64,000 nt of DNA from JANOMH01 sp031422295 (GCA_031422295.1 JANOQM010000092.1:49308-113307), one strand, 5' to 3'; positions 42,988-52,154 are shown, counted from the first letter of the stretch. Made by a program: numbers and translations. The notes: generated by a model from the letters alone, not told the origin.

Positions 42988-43017
42988 ACGAATCACGAAT
43001 ATCCGGTCAGTATTCGT
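42988..43017. promoter_or_regulatory. Candidate operator: repeated ACGAAT and inverted repeat
   Basis: ACGAATA (42995-43001) and TATTCGT (43011-43017) form a perfect 7-bp inverted repeat with a 9-bp spacer, and another ACGAAT lies at 42988. The cluster sits in the 222-base AT-rich gap between the divergent PfkB operon and alcohol dehydrogenase genes. The SorC regulator at the end of the PfkB operon is the likely ligand-dependent binder. Confidence 0.5.
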
Positions 43018-43128
43018 CTGAAAACCCATTTTATGCTGGGAATTCAGGCTAAAAACTTTCCTGCTTGCCTAATGATGCCAGATCGTTTTACTAATACGAA
43101 AATCTTTTGCTCACACCGGAGTCGCCCT

Positions 43129-44163
43129 GTGAAAGCTGCAATCCTGACCGCCCCGAACCAGATGACCTATGGCGAGGCCGCGGATCCCGCCCCCGAACCC
43201 GGTGATCTGGTGCTGCGGGTCAAGGCGTCAACCATCTGCGGCACCGATATCCGCATCCTGCGCGGGCGCAAAACTGCGGGCATCCGCTACCCCTCGATCA
43301 TCGGCCACGAATTCTCGGGAGAGGTGGTCGAAGGCGGCGGCTCGGCGTATCAAACCGGCCAACGGGTCGGGGTATGCCCGGCGATCCCCTGTGGCCGCTG
43401 TGCCCAATGCCTGCGCGGGCGCGAGAATCTGTGCCCCGATGCGCAGGCGATGGGCTATCAGATTGACGGCGGCTTTGCCGAATATGTCCGGGTTCCGGCC
43501 CGGGCCGTGGCGCTGGGGAATGTGCATCTGTTGCCCGATCAGATCAGTTACGCCGACGCGGCACTGGTCGAACCGCTGGCCTGTGTGCTGAACGGCCAGA
43601 ACAAGGTTGACCTGACGCAGGGCGATACCGTGGTGGTGCTGGGGGCCGGGCCAATCGGCACGCTGCATGTCAAGCTTGCCCGGTTGCGCGGTGCGGCACA
43701 GGTGATCGTCAGCGAACCCAACGCCGCCCGCCGCAGTGCTGCCATCGCCGCCGGGGCCGATCTGGCCATTGACCCCACCGCCTGCGACCTGCGCACCGAA
43801 GTCCGCGCGGCGACTGGTGGGCTTGGGGCCGATGTGGTGATCTGCGCCATCGGGATTCCGGCGCTGGCGACGCAGGCCATCGGGCTGGCAGGTTACGGCG
43901 GCCGTGTCAGCCTGTTCGCGGGGTTCTCCAAGGGCGAGCTCGGCCAGCTGGACGTGAACGCGATCCATTATGACGAATTGCGCGTGACCGGGTCCTTCGG
44001 CCTGTCGCGGCTCGATTATGCCACGGCGCTGCGGATGGTGGCGGATCAGCGGATCGACACCTCTGACATGATCACCCACCGCTACCGGCTGGATCAGCTG
44101 GATGCGGCCTTTGCGATGGCCGAAGGCGGGGCTGCGATGAAGGTGGCGTTCCTTGACGACTGA
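43129..44163 (+). CDS. Zinc-dependent alcohol/polyol dehydrogenase
   Basis: 344 residues from a GTG at 43129 with CGGAG upstream; a very long frame extends upstream but has no family similarity there. Medium-chain dehydrogenase motifs: ICGTD (catalytic zinc Cys), IIGHEFSGEVVEGG, four-cysteine structural zinc loop CGRCAQCLRGRENLC, and the NAD fold VVVLGAGPIGTLHVKLAR. It oxidises a secondary alcohol or polyol with NAD(P). Overlap with the GlpD-like gene (11 bases) shows the two oxidoreductases are co-translated. Confidence 0.9.
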   Translation: MKAAILTAPNQMTYGEAADPAPEPGDLVLRVKASTICGTDIRILRGRKTAGIRYPSIIGHEFSGEVVEGGGSAYQTGQRVGVCPAIPCGRCAQCLRGRENLCPDAQAMGYQIDGGFAEYVRVPARAVALGNVHLLPDQISYADAALVEPLACVLNGQNKVDLTQGDTVVVLGAGPIGTLHVKLARLRGAAQVIVSEPNAARRSAAIAAGADLAIDPTACDLRTEVRAATGGLGADVVICAIGIPALATQAIGLAGYGGRVSLFAGFSKGELGQLDVNAIHYDELRVTGSFGLSRLDYATALRMVADQRIDTSDMITHRYRLDQLDAAFAMAEGGAAMKVAFLDD

Positions 44164-45763
44164 CCCGGTTGAAACCTGGGACGTGGTGATCCTTGGCGGC
44201 GGCATCAACGGCTGCGGCACGTTTCGTGATCTGTGTGCGCAGGGTGTCAAATGCCTGCTGATCGAGCGGGATGATTTCTGCGCCGGGGCCTCGCAGGGGT
44301 CATCCCGGCTGATGCATGGCGGCTTGAAATATCTGGAAACCGGCGAGTTCCGGCTGGTTCGCGAATCCGCGACCGAGCGCAACATGCTGCTGCAAACCGC
44401 GCCGCATTATGTCACCGCTTTGCCCTGCATCGTGCCGGTGCGGTCGTATTTCGGCGGTATCATCGGTTCCGCCGCGCGGTTCCTGCGGATTAACGCGCCG
44501 CTCAATGACCGGGGTTTTGCGATCACGGCGCTGGGGCTGGCGCTGTATGATTTCTATGGCCGCAAATTCCGCGCCCTGCCGCGCCACAAAATGCTGACCG
44601 CCCGCGCTCTGCGCCGCGACATGCCCGACCTTGACCCCGGCCTGAAAGGTGCGGGGCTGTATTACGAGGCGCAGATTTCGCAGGCCGAGCGGCTGGGGCT
44701 GGAACTGGTGCTGGACGGCGAGGCGCTGCAGCCTGCCAGCCTTGCGCTGAACCATGCCACGTTGCTGGGGGCTGCAGATGGCGTGATCCACTATCATGCC
44801 AATGGCCGCGATCATGCCGTGCAGGCCCGCGTCGTGGTCAATGCCGGGGGGGCCTGGATTGACAAGATCAACGCCGACCTTGGCATCGCCAGCCAGCATA
44901 TGGGCGGCAGCCGGGGCGCGCATGTCGTGGTGCGCCATCCGGCGCTGCTGGCAGCACTAAAGGGCCGGATGGTGTATTTCGGCACCGCCGATGGAAGGGT
45001 GAACCTGCTTTATCCGCTGGGCCAGAACGTGCTGATCGGCTCGACCGACATTGCCAATCCCGACCCCGACACTGCCACCTGCACCCCGGCCGAGGCCGCC
45101 TATCTGTGCGCAACTGTCGCCGAGATATTCCCCGGCCTGCCGGTGACCGAGGATCAGATCGTCTACCGCTATAGCGGCGTGCGCCCGCTGCCGCGCTCGG
45201 GTGCCAGTGGTGCGGCGGTGACCCGCGATCACTCGATCAGCACCGACACACTGCCCGGCACGTCGACCCCGGTGCTGTGCCTGATCGGCGGCAAATGGAC
45301 CACGTTTCGCGGCTTTTCGGAAACGGTGACCGATGCGGTTCTGGCGCATCTGAACCAGCCCCGCCAGTGCAGCACCGCCGGGATGCCCATCGGTGGGGGC
45401 CGCGATTTCCCGCGCACCGCCGCCGAGAAATCCGCCTTGCTGCGCAGCCTCGCCCAGACCGGCGGCCTGACACTTGACCGTGCGGCCCAGCTGCTGGCCC
45501 GCTATGGCACCCGTGCCGCACTGTATTGCGCCAGTCTGAATGGCGCCGCCGAGATCCCGCTTCAAACCCTTCCCGATTACAGCCAGCAGGAAATCGCCCA
45601 TCTGATCCGCTTTGAGCGCGCGCAAACCGCCGAAGACCTGCTGCGCCGCCGCACCAGCATCGCGCTGGACGGCGACGCCACACCGCAGGCTACTGCCGAA
45701 ATTGCGCTGCTACTGGATGCAGGCACCCAGCAAACGGCGCGCTTCCGGTATCCGGGTCTGTGA
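44153..45763 (+). CDS. GlpD-like FAD-dependent polyol(-phosphate) dehydrogenase
   Basis: 536 residues starting at a TTG at 44153, inside the end of the alcohol dehydrogenase gene; AAGGTGG lies 7 bases upstream. FAD motif WDVVILGGGINGCGTFRD, then GASQGSSRLMHGGLKYLE and VNAGGAWIDKI, with a C-terminal helical domain ending in YPGL. Length and motifs fit GlpD/EryB relatives. It differs from the other GlpD-like protein (25280) across most of its length, so the two probably act on different polyol phosphates. A 15-bp tandem duplication covers its stop codon. Confidence 0.85.
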   Translation: MTTDPVETWDVVILGGGINGCGTFRDLCAQGVKCLLIERDDFCAGASQGSSRLMHGGLKYLETGEFRLVRESATERNMLLQTAPHYVTALPCIVPVRSYFGGIIGSAARFLRINAPLNDRGFAITALGLALYDFYGRKFRALPRHKMLTARALRRDMPDLDPGLKGAGLYYEAQISQAERLGLELVLDGEALQPASLALNHATLLGAADGVIHYHANGRDHAVQARVVVNAGGAWIDKINADLGIASQHMGGSRGAHVVVRHPALLAALKGRMVYFGTADGRVNLLYPLGQNVLIGSTDIANPDPDTATCTPAEAAYLCATVAEIFPGLPVTEDQIVYRYSGVRPLPRSGASGAAVTRDHSISTDTLPGTSTPVLCLIGGKWTTFRGFSETVTDAVLAHLNQPRQCSTAGMPIGGGRDFPRTAAEKSALLRSLAQTGGLTLDRAAQLLARYGTRAALYCASLNGAAEIPLQTLPDYSQQEIAHLIRFERAQTAEDLLRRRTSIALDGDATPQATAEIALLLDAGTQQTARFRYPGL

Positions 45764-45778
45764 TATCCGGGTCTGTGA
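45749..45778 (+). repeat. 15-bp tandem duplication across the GlpD-like stop codon
   Basis: TATCCGGGTCTGTGA occurs twice head to tail. The first copy ends in the TGA of the GlpD-like gene; the second repeats the last four codons and stop in the same frame. It looks like a recent slip duplication. Confidence 0.9.
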
Positions 45779-45793
45779 TATGCGCCGAGCGGT

Positions 45794-46813
45794 CTATTTG
45801 ATCACCGCATCGCGCGACCGTGTCGTTGTCAGGGCGACAACGATGATGATGAAAATCCCGTAGACCAGACTTTGCGCCTCTGCGCCAAAGCCAGAGGCCT
45901 GGATTGCAGTCGGCACGAAGGCCACGGTCAGCGCCCCGAACACCACGTTGATCGGGTTGGTCTGCCCGCCCGAAATGCTGGTGCCGCCGACAAGTGCGGC
46001 GGCGATGCCCGGCAACAGCAGGTTGCTGCCCAGCCCGCTGAACGAGGCAGAGCCGGATTGTGCCAAAATCGCCAAAGCCGCCAAGCCTGCGGTAAAGCCC
46101 GACAGCGCGTAGGTGAGCGTCTTGATCCGGCGCACCGGGATCGCCGAAAAGATCGCCCCGGATTCATTCTTACCCACCGCCGTCATGTTCTGGCCAAGGA
46201 TGGTGAAGCGCAGGATGCACCAATAGATCACCGCGACAAGCACACCGATCCAGAAGGTCAGCGGGGCGAAGGCCAGCTGCGTTTCATACAGCACCGACAA
46301 AAGTTCCCGGTTTTCGGTGATATAAATCGTGTCCGACCCGCTGGTGATCAGCGCCACGGTTTGCAGAATGCCCAGCGTGCCCAGCGTCAGCGCAAAGGAC
46401 GGCACTTGGGTATAGGCCACAATCGCCCCGTTGACTGCCCCGATCAGCGTCACCACCAGCAGGATCAGGAAGATCGACGACACGCCAAGCGTCGGCAGCG
46501 TCAGGGCAATCAGGATCGTGCCAACCAGTCCGATTGCGGCGTTGGACAGGTCGATTGACCCGATATTCAGCACCATCGCCTGCCCAAGCGCCACCAGCAA
46601 GATCGGCGCGGCTGATGCAGTGACGAAGTAAATGCCGAAAGGCCCCAGATAGTTGGCGTTCAAGACGCCGACCACCAGCACCATCGCGCAGAACACCAGC
46701 AGCGGGGCCAGCGTGTTCAGCGACCCGGCCTTGAACAGGCGTACAAACACCGGGGGCTTATCGGTGCCGGGCGTGTTGGACGCAGATGCGGCGTGCGTGC
46801 TGTTATCGGTCAT
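45794..46813 (-). CDS. Sugar ABC transporter permease B, importer 3
   Basis: 339 residues, about ten membrane segments after a 35-residue cytoplasmic tail. Landmarks NIGSIDLSNAAIGLVGTIL and LVGGTSISGGQTNPINVV match the RbsC family, though the DLS loop is slightly changed. It starts within an ATGA overlap of the ATPase gene. With the permease at 48336 it would form a heterodimeric channel. Confidence 0.92.
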   Translation of the reverse strand: MTDNSTHAASASNTPGTDKPPVFVRLFKAGSLNTLAPLLVFCAMVLVVGVLNANYLGPFGIYFVTASAAPILLVALGQAMVLNIGSIDLSNAAIGLVGTILIALTLPTLGVSSIFLILLVVTLIGAVNGAIVAYTQVPSFALTLGTLGILQTVALITSGSDTIYITENRELLSVLYETQLAFAPLTFWIGVLVAVIYWCILRFTILGQNMTAVGKNESGAIFSAIPVRRIKTLTYALSGFTAGLAALAILAQSGSASFSGLGSNLLLPGIAAALVGGTSISGGQTNPINVVFGALTVAFVPTAIQASGFGAEAQSLVYGIFIIIVVALTTTRSRDAVIK

Positions 46814-48339
46814 ACCATTTCCGCCACGATATCATGCAATGTTATATGGCTGTTCTGTCGCAGGTCATGGCGGGCCGAAACCCTGCCATCGCGCATGACG
46901 ATGATGTCATCCGCCATTTCCAGCGCCTCCTCGATTGTATCAGGGATCAGGATCGCCGCCGCACCGTTTTCGACGGCCTGCTTGATCTGGATGTTCAGCG
47001 TGCGCGCCGCCCCGACATCAAGGCCACGCAACGGGTGATCCAGAAGCAGAACCTTTAGCCCCGCCGTATGCAGCCACTTTGCCAGCACTACCTTTTGCTG
47101 GTTGCCGCCGGAAAACTGCGCCAGCGGGCGCGAAATGTCGTTCGGCCGAACATCCAGCTTGGTCATCCAGGATTGGGCCATCTGCGACAGGCGACGCAAG
47201 CGCAGGAACGGCCCTGTCGCCACCTTGCCGGGGTCCACCAGTGCGATGTTGCGCGCGGCAGAAAAGCCGCCGATCATCCCCTCGACCTTGCGTTCTGCGG
47301 GCGCATAGGCAAGGCCCGCCTGCACCGCGCGTCGGATCGACCAGCCCGACACCGGCTGTCCGGCGATGATGATCGATCCGGCAGTGTGGGTTTCAGCCCC
47401 GAAAATCGTTCTGACCAGCGCCTCGCGCCCCGATCCGCTGGCCCCGACCAATGCGACGATCTGGCCGGGACGCACGGCAAAGGACACGTCGTTATAGGCG
47501 CCTTTGCGGGTCAAGGCCCGCACCTCGACCACCGCTTTGCCGGTAAAAGGCGCTGTGCTGCGCGGTTGGGTTTCGATATGGGCCGGTTCATCGACCATGG
47601 CGTCGAACAGGTCCTGCTTGGTGATATCACCCGTGCGGCGGTCACTGACCAGTTTTCCGCTGCGCATCACCAGTACGCGGTCGCAAATGCGCAGGATTTC
47701 ATCCAAGCGGTGCGACACGAAAATGACGCTGGCGAATTCGCGCAGCTTGCGAATCTCACGCTCCAGCACCGCAGTTTCGGCCTGTTCCAGCACCGCCGTC
47801 GGTTCATCCAGAATGATCAGCGGCGTGATATTGGCGGTATCATCAACCCGGACAGCGCGGGCAATCTCGACCATCTGGCGGTCGACAAAGGTCAGATCAC
47901 CGACCCGCGCCTTGGGGTCCAGAGTGACGCCGATCTTGTCCAGCACGACGGTTGCTTCGCGGTTCAGGCGCGCCCAATCCTGAAAGCCGTATCTGCTGGC
48001 CCCGGTACGACCGGCATTATGGGTGTCGATATTTTCGGCAACAGTCAGGTTCGTGAACAAAGATTGTTCCTGATGCACGACGCCGATGCCTGCATCCAGC
48101 GCGTCCTGCGGCCCGCGGAATTTGACCAGTTTGCCGTTGATCTCAATCGTGCCCTGATCGGGCTGTTCGATCCCGGCGAGAATCTTCAACAGCGTGGATT
48201 TGCCCGCGCCGTTTTCGCCGACCAGACCCACAACCTCGCCCCGCCGGATTTCAAGAGACACGGATTCGATGGCTTTCACCGCGCCAAAGCTGCGGCTGAT
48301 AGTGCTGAGCTTGAGGACAGTGGGAGAGGTGATCGTCAT
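46810..48339 (-). CDS. Sugar ABC transporter ATP-binding protein, importer 3, strongly asymmetric
   Basis: 509 residues from the ATG at 48339, overlapping the permease stop. Domain 1 has a normal Walker A (GENGAGKST) and Walker B (LIILDEPTAVL), but its signature is LTFVDRQ instead of LSxGQ. Domain 2 has signature FSGGNQQK, but Walker A is GASGSGREAL and Walker B reads VLLLDHPLRGLD, with His in place of the catalytic Glu. One composite ATP site (domain 1 Walker plus domain 2 signature) should therefore work and the other should not. Confidence 0.9.
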   Translation of the reverse strand: MTITSPTVLKLSTISRSFGAVKAIESVSLEIRRGEVVGLVGENGAGKSTLLKILAGIEQPDQGTIEINGKLVKFRGPQDALDAGIGVVHQEQSLFTNLTVAENIDTHNAGRTGASRYGFQDWARLNREATVVLDKIGVTLDPKARVGDLTFVDRQMVEIARAVRVDDTANITPLIILDEPTAVLEQAETAVLEREIRKLREFASVIFVSHRLDEILRICDRVLVMRSGKLVSDRRTGDITKQDLFDAMVDEPAHIETQPRSTAPFTGKAVVEVRALTRKGAYNDVSFAVRPGQIVALVGASGSGREALVRTIFGAETHTAGSIIIAGQPVSGWSIRRAVQAGLAYAPAERKVEGMIGGFSAARNIALVDPGKVATGPFLRLRRLSQMAQSWMTKLDVRPNDISRPLAQFSGGNQQKVVLAKWLHTAGLKVLLLDHPLRGLDVGAARTLNIQIKQAVENGAAAILIPDTIEEALEMADDIIVMRDGRVSARHDLRQNSHITLHDIVAEMV

Positions 48340-49382
48340 TTTGCCACCTTCAAGCGCCCGCGCTGCGGCCATGCGACGGCCACGATGGTGACAATCAGGA
48401 TCGATCCGAACACCGCCGACTGGTAATCCGGGTCAACCCCCGCCAGCACCAGCCCGTTGTTCAGAACGATCAGCAGCACCACGCCAAGCGCCGAGCGCAT
48501 CACGCCGCCCTCGCCGCCGCTTAGCGCGGTGCCGCCAATCACGGCGGCGGGAATGACGGTGAACAGTTGACCCAGCCCGATATCGGGCGATCCGGACCCA
48601 AGCTGCATGGTGGCCAGAATACCCGCCAACCCGCTCAGGGCTCCGGCAATCGCAAAGGCCGCGATTTTGTAGCGGTTGACGGGTAGCCCGCTATGGCGGG
48701 CGATGGATTCGTTATTGCCAATCGCCAAAAGCCCACGCCCCAGCCGGGTGTAGCGGGCGACCAGCACGCCAGCCAGAATGATGGCCGCCGCCAGCCAGAA
48801 GGAATTCGGCAAACCAAGGGTCAACCGGGTCGGCCAGCGGGCCAGCACGTCATTGGTTAGGGTCGGCAAAAGTTCATTGCCATACAGCAGAATCCCGATG
48901 CCAAGGCCGACATATAATGTGCCCAGCGACACAACAAACGACGGCACCCGCAGTTTGGCATACATCACCCCGGTAACAAGCCCGATGCCCAGACCGATAC
49001 CCAGCGCCACGGGCCAGGCCCAGATCCCGATATCCGACTCGAGCCGGGTGTTGGGCGACAGCAGGATCCAGGCCATCCCCGACGCCGCCATGACCCCCTG
49101 CACCGACAGGTCAATCGAGCCCATCTGGATCACCATTGTCGTGCCCACCACGATGATCAGCGGCACCGAAATCTGGAACAATACATTCTGCAGGTTCAGG
49201 ACGCTGGCAAACCGAGGGTTCAGAAACCCGAAAATGACGAAAAGCACGGCCATCGCCAAAATCAGGCTGAGCGGGGCTTTGTGGGTCTTGATGAAATGCT
49301 GCAACGGACCGCCGCTGGCGGACAAGGCGGCATGACCGGCACGGTTGTTCTTGTCATGATTCCCGCCAATCGCACTGCCCAT
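48336..49382 (-). CDS. Sugar ABC transporter permease A, importer 3
   Basis: 348 residues, GGATGAGG site. Hydrophobic with the RbsC-type loop QMGSIDLSVQGVMAASGM and the C-terminal GGTALSGGEGGVMRSALG. It is not the same as permease B (45794), so the pair forms a heterodimer. It follows the binding-protein gene and its stem-loop. Confidence 0.92.
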   Translation of the reverse strand: MGSAIGGNHDKNNRAGHAALSASGGPLQHFIKTHKAPLSLILAMAVLFVIFGFLNPRFASVLNLQNVLFQISVPLIIVVGTTMVIQMGSIDLSVQGVMAASGMAWILLSPNTRLESDIGIWAWPVALGIGLGIGLVTGVMYAKLRVPSFVVSLGTLYVGLGIGILLYGNELLPTLTNDVLARWPTRLTLGLPNSFWLAAAIILAGVLVARYTRLGRGLLAIGNNESIARHSGLPVNRYKIAAFAIAGALSGLAGILATMQLGSGSPDIGLGQLFTVIPAAVIGGTALSGGEGGVMRSALGVVLLIVLNNGLVLAGVDPDYQSAVFGSILIVTIVAVAWPQRGRLKVAK

Positions 49383-49420
49383 GGCCTACCTCATCCCGTT
49401 GCAAAGCACGTTAACTCGGT

Positions 49421-49454
49421 TTTACGGCCAGAACCAATCCGCTCTGGCCGTAAA
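49421..49454 (-). promoter_or_regulatory. Strong stem-loop after the importer 3 binding-protein gene
   Basis: TTTACGGCCAGA (49421) and TCTGGCCGTAAA (49443) form a perfect 12-bp stem with a 10-base loop between the binding-protein stop (49478) and the permease start (49382). On the minus strand it is followed by ACCGAG, not a T-run. Same position as the hairpins in importers 1, 2 and 4. Confidence 0.7.
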
Positions 49455-49477
49455 CCTGTTCTTTCGACGCCGTCAGA

Positions 49478-50611
49478 CTACGGCATCACTTCCGGCCCGC
49501 CAGCAACCAGCGGCATCGGCTCGGTTGCCCAGGGACCGCTCACCAGCAGGCGCTCGACGAACTTTGCCGCAGCATCCGGCTCGTCATATTGCAGGTATTC
49601 GGCGATGTTACCGGGGTTCACGCAGCTCAGCGCAAACAGGCTGTCGCGCTGTTCCGGCGGCAGTTCGCTGGGCACGATTTCGCCGATTGCAGCAAGGTAG
49701 GCTGTGTAAAGCCCAACCGCCGACGCCATGTAGCCCCGGTGGAATGTCTCGCCGACGATGGCGTTGTTGCCACGGCCCGACAGGATGTCTTCAATCGTGG
49801 TCGGGTACAGGCCGTCCGACGCGAATTTCACGCTGTCCAGCATGCCGGCATTTTCGAACGACTGCATTGCGCCGATCTGCATGCCATCATCCGCACTCCA
49901 CACGCCATTGATCTCTTCGCCGTATTTGACGATCAGATCCTGCGCGTTGCGGGCCCCAAGCTGCGGATCCCAGTTCGACGGGCGCGATTCCAGGATGGTG
50001 ATGCCGGGATAGTTTTCCGCCATCTCGGCCTCGAACCCGGCCACGCGAGTCTGGCTGGTGGTGCTGTCCTGCACGCCGGGCAGCATCACGACATTGCCGA
50101 CGCCGCCAAGCGCATCGCCCAGCGCCTGCGCGCCGCAACGGCCCGAGGACACGCCGGGGATTTTCTGGAAGGCAACGAAATGGTCGCCTTCAGCCTGCGG
50201 GCTGAAATCATCGGGCTTGTTCCACCAGATGGTGACAAAGCCGCCGGCCTGTTCCACTGCGTTCACGATTGTCGGCGCGTCCGAGCTTGCCACCGTGTTC
50301 ACAAACATGATCGGGGTCTTGCCGCTGGCCAGAATGGCCATGATGTTCGAAATGCCGGTTTGCGACGAGTTGTCGGAGTTGACGATTTCCAGCGGGATAT
50401 CCAGTGCCGCAGCCAGCGCCTCGGCGCCTTCGATGTTCGAGATCATGTAGGGGTTGGTAGTGTTGATCACCGACACCACCAGTACCATGTCTTCCTTGGC
50501 GACGGGTTCGGCAATCGCCTGACCGAACGACCCAAGGCCGATCACCATGGCCGATGTCAGCAGCGCCGCGCGTGCGGTCTTGGTCCCGAGAGTTTCCGAA
50601 AGATATTGCAT
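49478..50611 (-). CDS. ABC transporter substrate-binding protein, importer 3
   Basis: 377 residues, AGGAGAA site. Signal peptide core ALLTSAMVIGLGSFGQAIA, with cleavage after AIA-E. The mature part is an RbsB-like fold: VVSVINTTNPYMISNIEG, VNSDNSSQTGISN, MFVNTVASSDAP and VWSADDGMQIGAM. It is larger than the importer 2 protein. The gene follows a peptidase gene (50688), which leaves open that the ligand is not a simple sugar. Confidence 0.9.
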   Translation of the reverse strand: MQYLSETLGTKTARAALLTSAMVIGLGSFGQAIAEPVAKEDMVLVVSVINTTNPYMISNIEGAEALAAALDIPLEIVNSDNSSQTGISNIMAILASGKTPIMFVNTVASSDAPTIVNAVEQAGGFVTIWWNKPDDFSPQAEGDHFVAFQKIPGVSSGRCGAQALGDALGGVGNVVMLPGVQDSTTSQTRVAGFEAEMAENYPGITILESRPSNWDPQLGARNAQDLIVKYGEEINGVWSADDGMQIGAMQSFENAGMLDSVKFASDGLYPTTIEDILSGRGNNAIVGETFHRGYMASAVGLYTAYLAAIGEIVPSELPPEQRDSLFALSCVNPGNIAEYLQYDEPDAAAKFVERLLVSGPWATEPMPLVAGGPEVMP

Positions 50612-50687
50612 TATTTTCTCCTTGTTTGAAGGTTGAAGTCAGGTTTTCCGAATGCGGGGTCCGCGCTTGGTTGCGCGTGTTTTGTTG

Positions 50688-52154
50688 TCAGCGGTCCAGA
50701 TGACGCATTACATCCTTGATCAGCGGCCAGACCCGCGCGGCAGAGGTATGATCCATGCTTTCGCGCGCGGAATGCAGGTCATACAGGTTGGTCCCGATGC
50801 CGATGGTGTCCAGCCCGGTGATCCGCTGGGTGAACATGCCCAGTTCAAGGCTGCACACCGACACCAGCACATCGGGCTGCACGCCCATCACGCGTTCATA
50901 GCTTTGCTTGGCCACCGACAGCATGTAGGATTGCGGATTCCACGGAAATTCCGGCGCGTCGAGCCCGATCTGCGTTGCGCTGACGCCCTCGCCCGCCATG
51001 TCGGCCAGCTGCATGATCTGGTCCAGCACCGCATGTTTGCGCGATGTCACGGCGCTGGTGATGGTGCAGGTGATCTCGGCTCCCTTTGCGGTCGTGACCA
51101 TAAAACCGATGTTGTTCGAGGTTTCCCAGTTACCGGGCACGTCAAGGTTCTGGTGCAGAATACCGTCGGGCAGCAGGCCGATGGTGCGCACCAGATTGGC
51201 GGCAGCACGGGCCGAAAACACCCGGGCTGCGGTCTGGTCCGGACGGCTGACCGCAATCTGCATATCGGGGTCGGCCAGGCGGTATTCAGCCTTGATTTCT
51301 TTGATCAGCGTTTGCAAGGCCTGCTCAACCGCATCCACCTTTGCCGGTGCGACCAGCAGCAGCGCAGCACTTTCTGCCGGGATCACGTTGTTCTGCACGC
51401 CGCCTGACACCGTGGCGATCTGCACCGCCCCCGCTTGCATCGCCCGCCGCAGCAGACGGCCCAGCACGGTAATCGCGTTGGCGCGGTCAAAGTGGATGTC
51501 AAATTCACAATGGCCCCCGCGCAACCCGCGCATGTCGATCAGCAGGGCGATATGGCCGGGGGCGGGTGCTTCCCACCCGGCGGCAATATCGGTGCGGCAG
51601 GACACATCGCCCGAGCATCCCGCCAACAGCTGGCGGTCGTCGATCCAGTTGAAGTCGATCATCCGCTTGCCCGACAGCAGGGTCAGATCAACCCCCGCGC
51701 CACCGACCTTGCCCATTTCTTCCATCGCCGTCATCACGCATTCCAGCGGCGGATGCGGGATATCCTTGGAATCGAGCAGCGCCAGCATGTAGGAAATCCC
51801 AAGCCCGTTGTCCGCGCCCAGCGTCGTGCCCTCGGCCCGGATACGGTCGCCATCGACCACCAGCGTGACGCCTTGTGTGCTGAAATCATGGGCGACGCCC
51901 GGCTCGATCTTGCAGACCATGTCGAGATGCCCGTGCAGCACGACGGCGGGTGCAGATTCGTAGCCCGGGGTTCCGGGTTTCTTGACGATGATGTTTTGCA
52001 AATCGTCTCGGTGATGGACCAACCCGCGCGAGGCCGCGAAATCGGCGATGTAATCCGTCGCGTCCTTTTCGTGGCGCGAACAGCGATGCCGCTGGCTGAG
52101 TTCTTCAAAAAAGAACATCACATCCCGAGGTTCAATATCTTCCAGAACGCGCAT
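50688..52154 (-). CDS. pepD: Aminoacyl-histidine dipeptidase (PepD-type, M20 family)
   Basis: 488 residues from the ATG at 52154, with GGGGGG upstream; close to the usual 485. Landmarks: PRDVMFFFEELSQRHRCSRHEKD at the start, VLHGHLDMVCK (zinc His and catalytic Asp), GTTLGADNGLGISYMLAL (bridging Asp), TAMEEMGKVG (catalytic Glu pair) and SLELGMF near the end. It hydrolyses Xaa-His or related dipeptides in the cytoplasm. It heads the operon of importer 3, an unusual partner for a sugar-type ABC system, suggesting that the imported compound carries an amide- or peptide-like bond. Confidence 0.85.
   Translation of the reverse strand: MRVLEDIEPRDVMFFFEELSQRHRCSRHEKDATDYIADFAASRGLVHHRDDLQNIIVKKPGTPGYESAPAVVLHGHLDMVCKIEPGVAHDFSTQGVTLVVDGDRIRAEGTTLGADNGLGISYMLALLDSKDIPHPPLECVMTAMEEMGKVGGAGVDLTLLSGKRMIDFNWIDDRQLLAGCSGDVSCRTDIAAGWEAPAPGHIALLIDMRGLRGGHCEFDIHFDRANAITVLGRLLRRAMQAGAVQIATVSGGVQNNVIPAESAALLLVAPAKVDAVEQALQTLIKEIKAEYRLADPDMQIAVSRPDQTAARVFSARAAANLVRTIGLLPDGILHQNLDVPGNWETSNNIGFMVTTAKGAEITCTITSAVTSRKHAVLDQIMQLADMAGEGVSATQIGLDAPEFPWNPQSYMLSVAKQSYERVMGVQPDVLVSVCSLELGMFTQRITGLDTIGIGTNLYDLHSARESMDHTSAARVWPLIKDVMRHLDR

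Noticed and set aside
41758..43128. Very long upstream extension (about 457 codons) of the alcohol dehydrogenase frame
   Set aside because: It runs antisense through the PfkB and binding-protein genes and has no family similarity; the GTG at 43129 with CGGAG gives the correct N-terminus.
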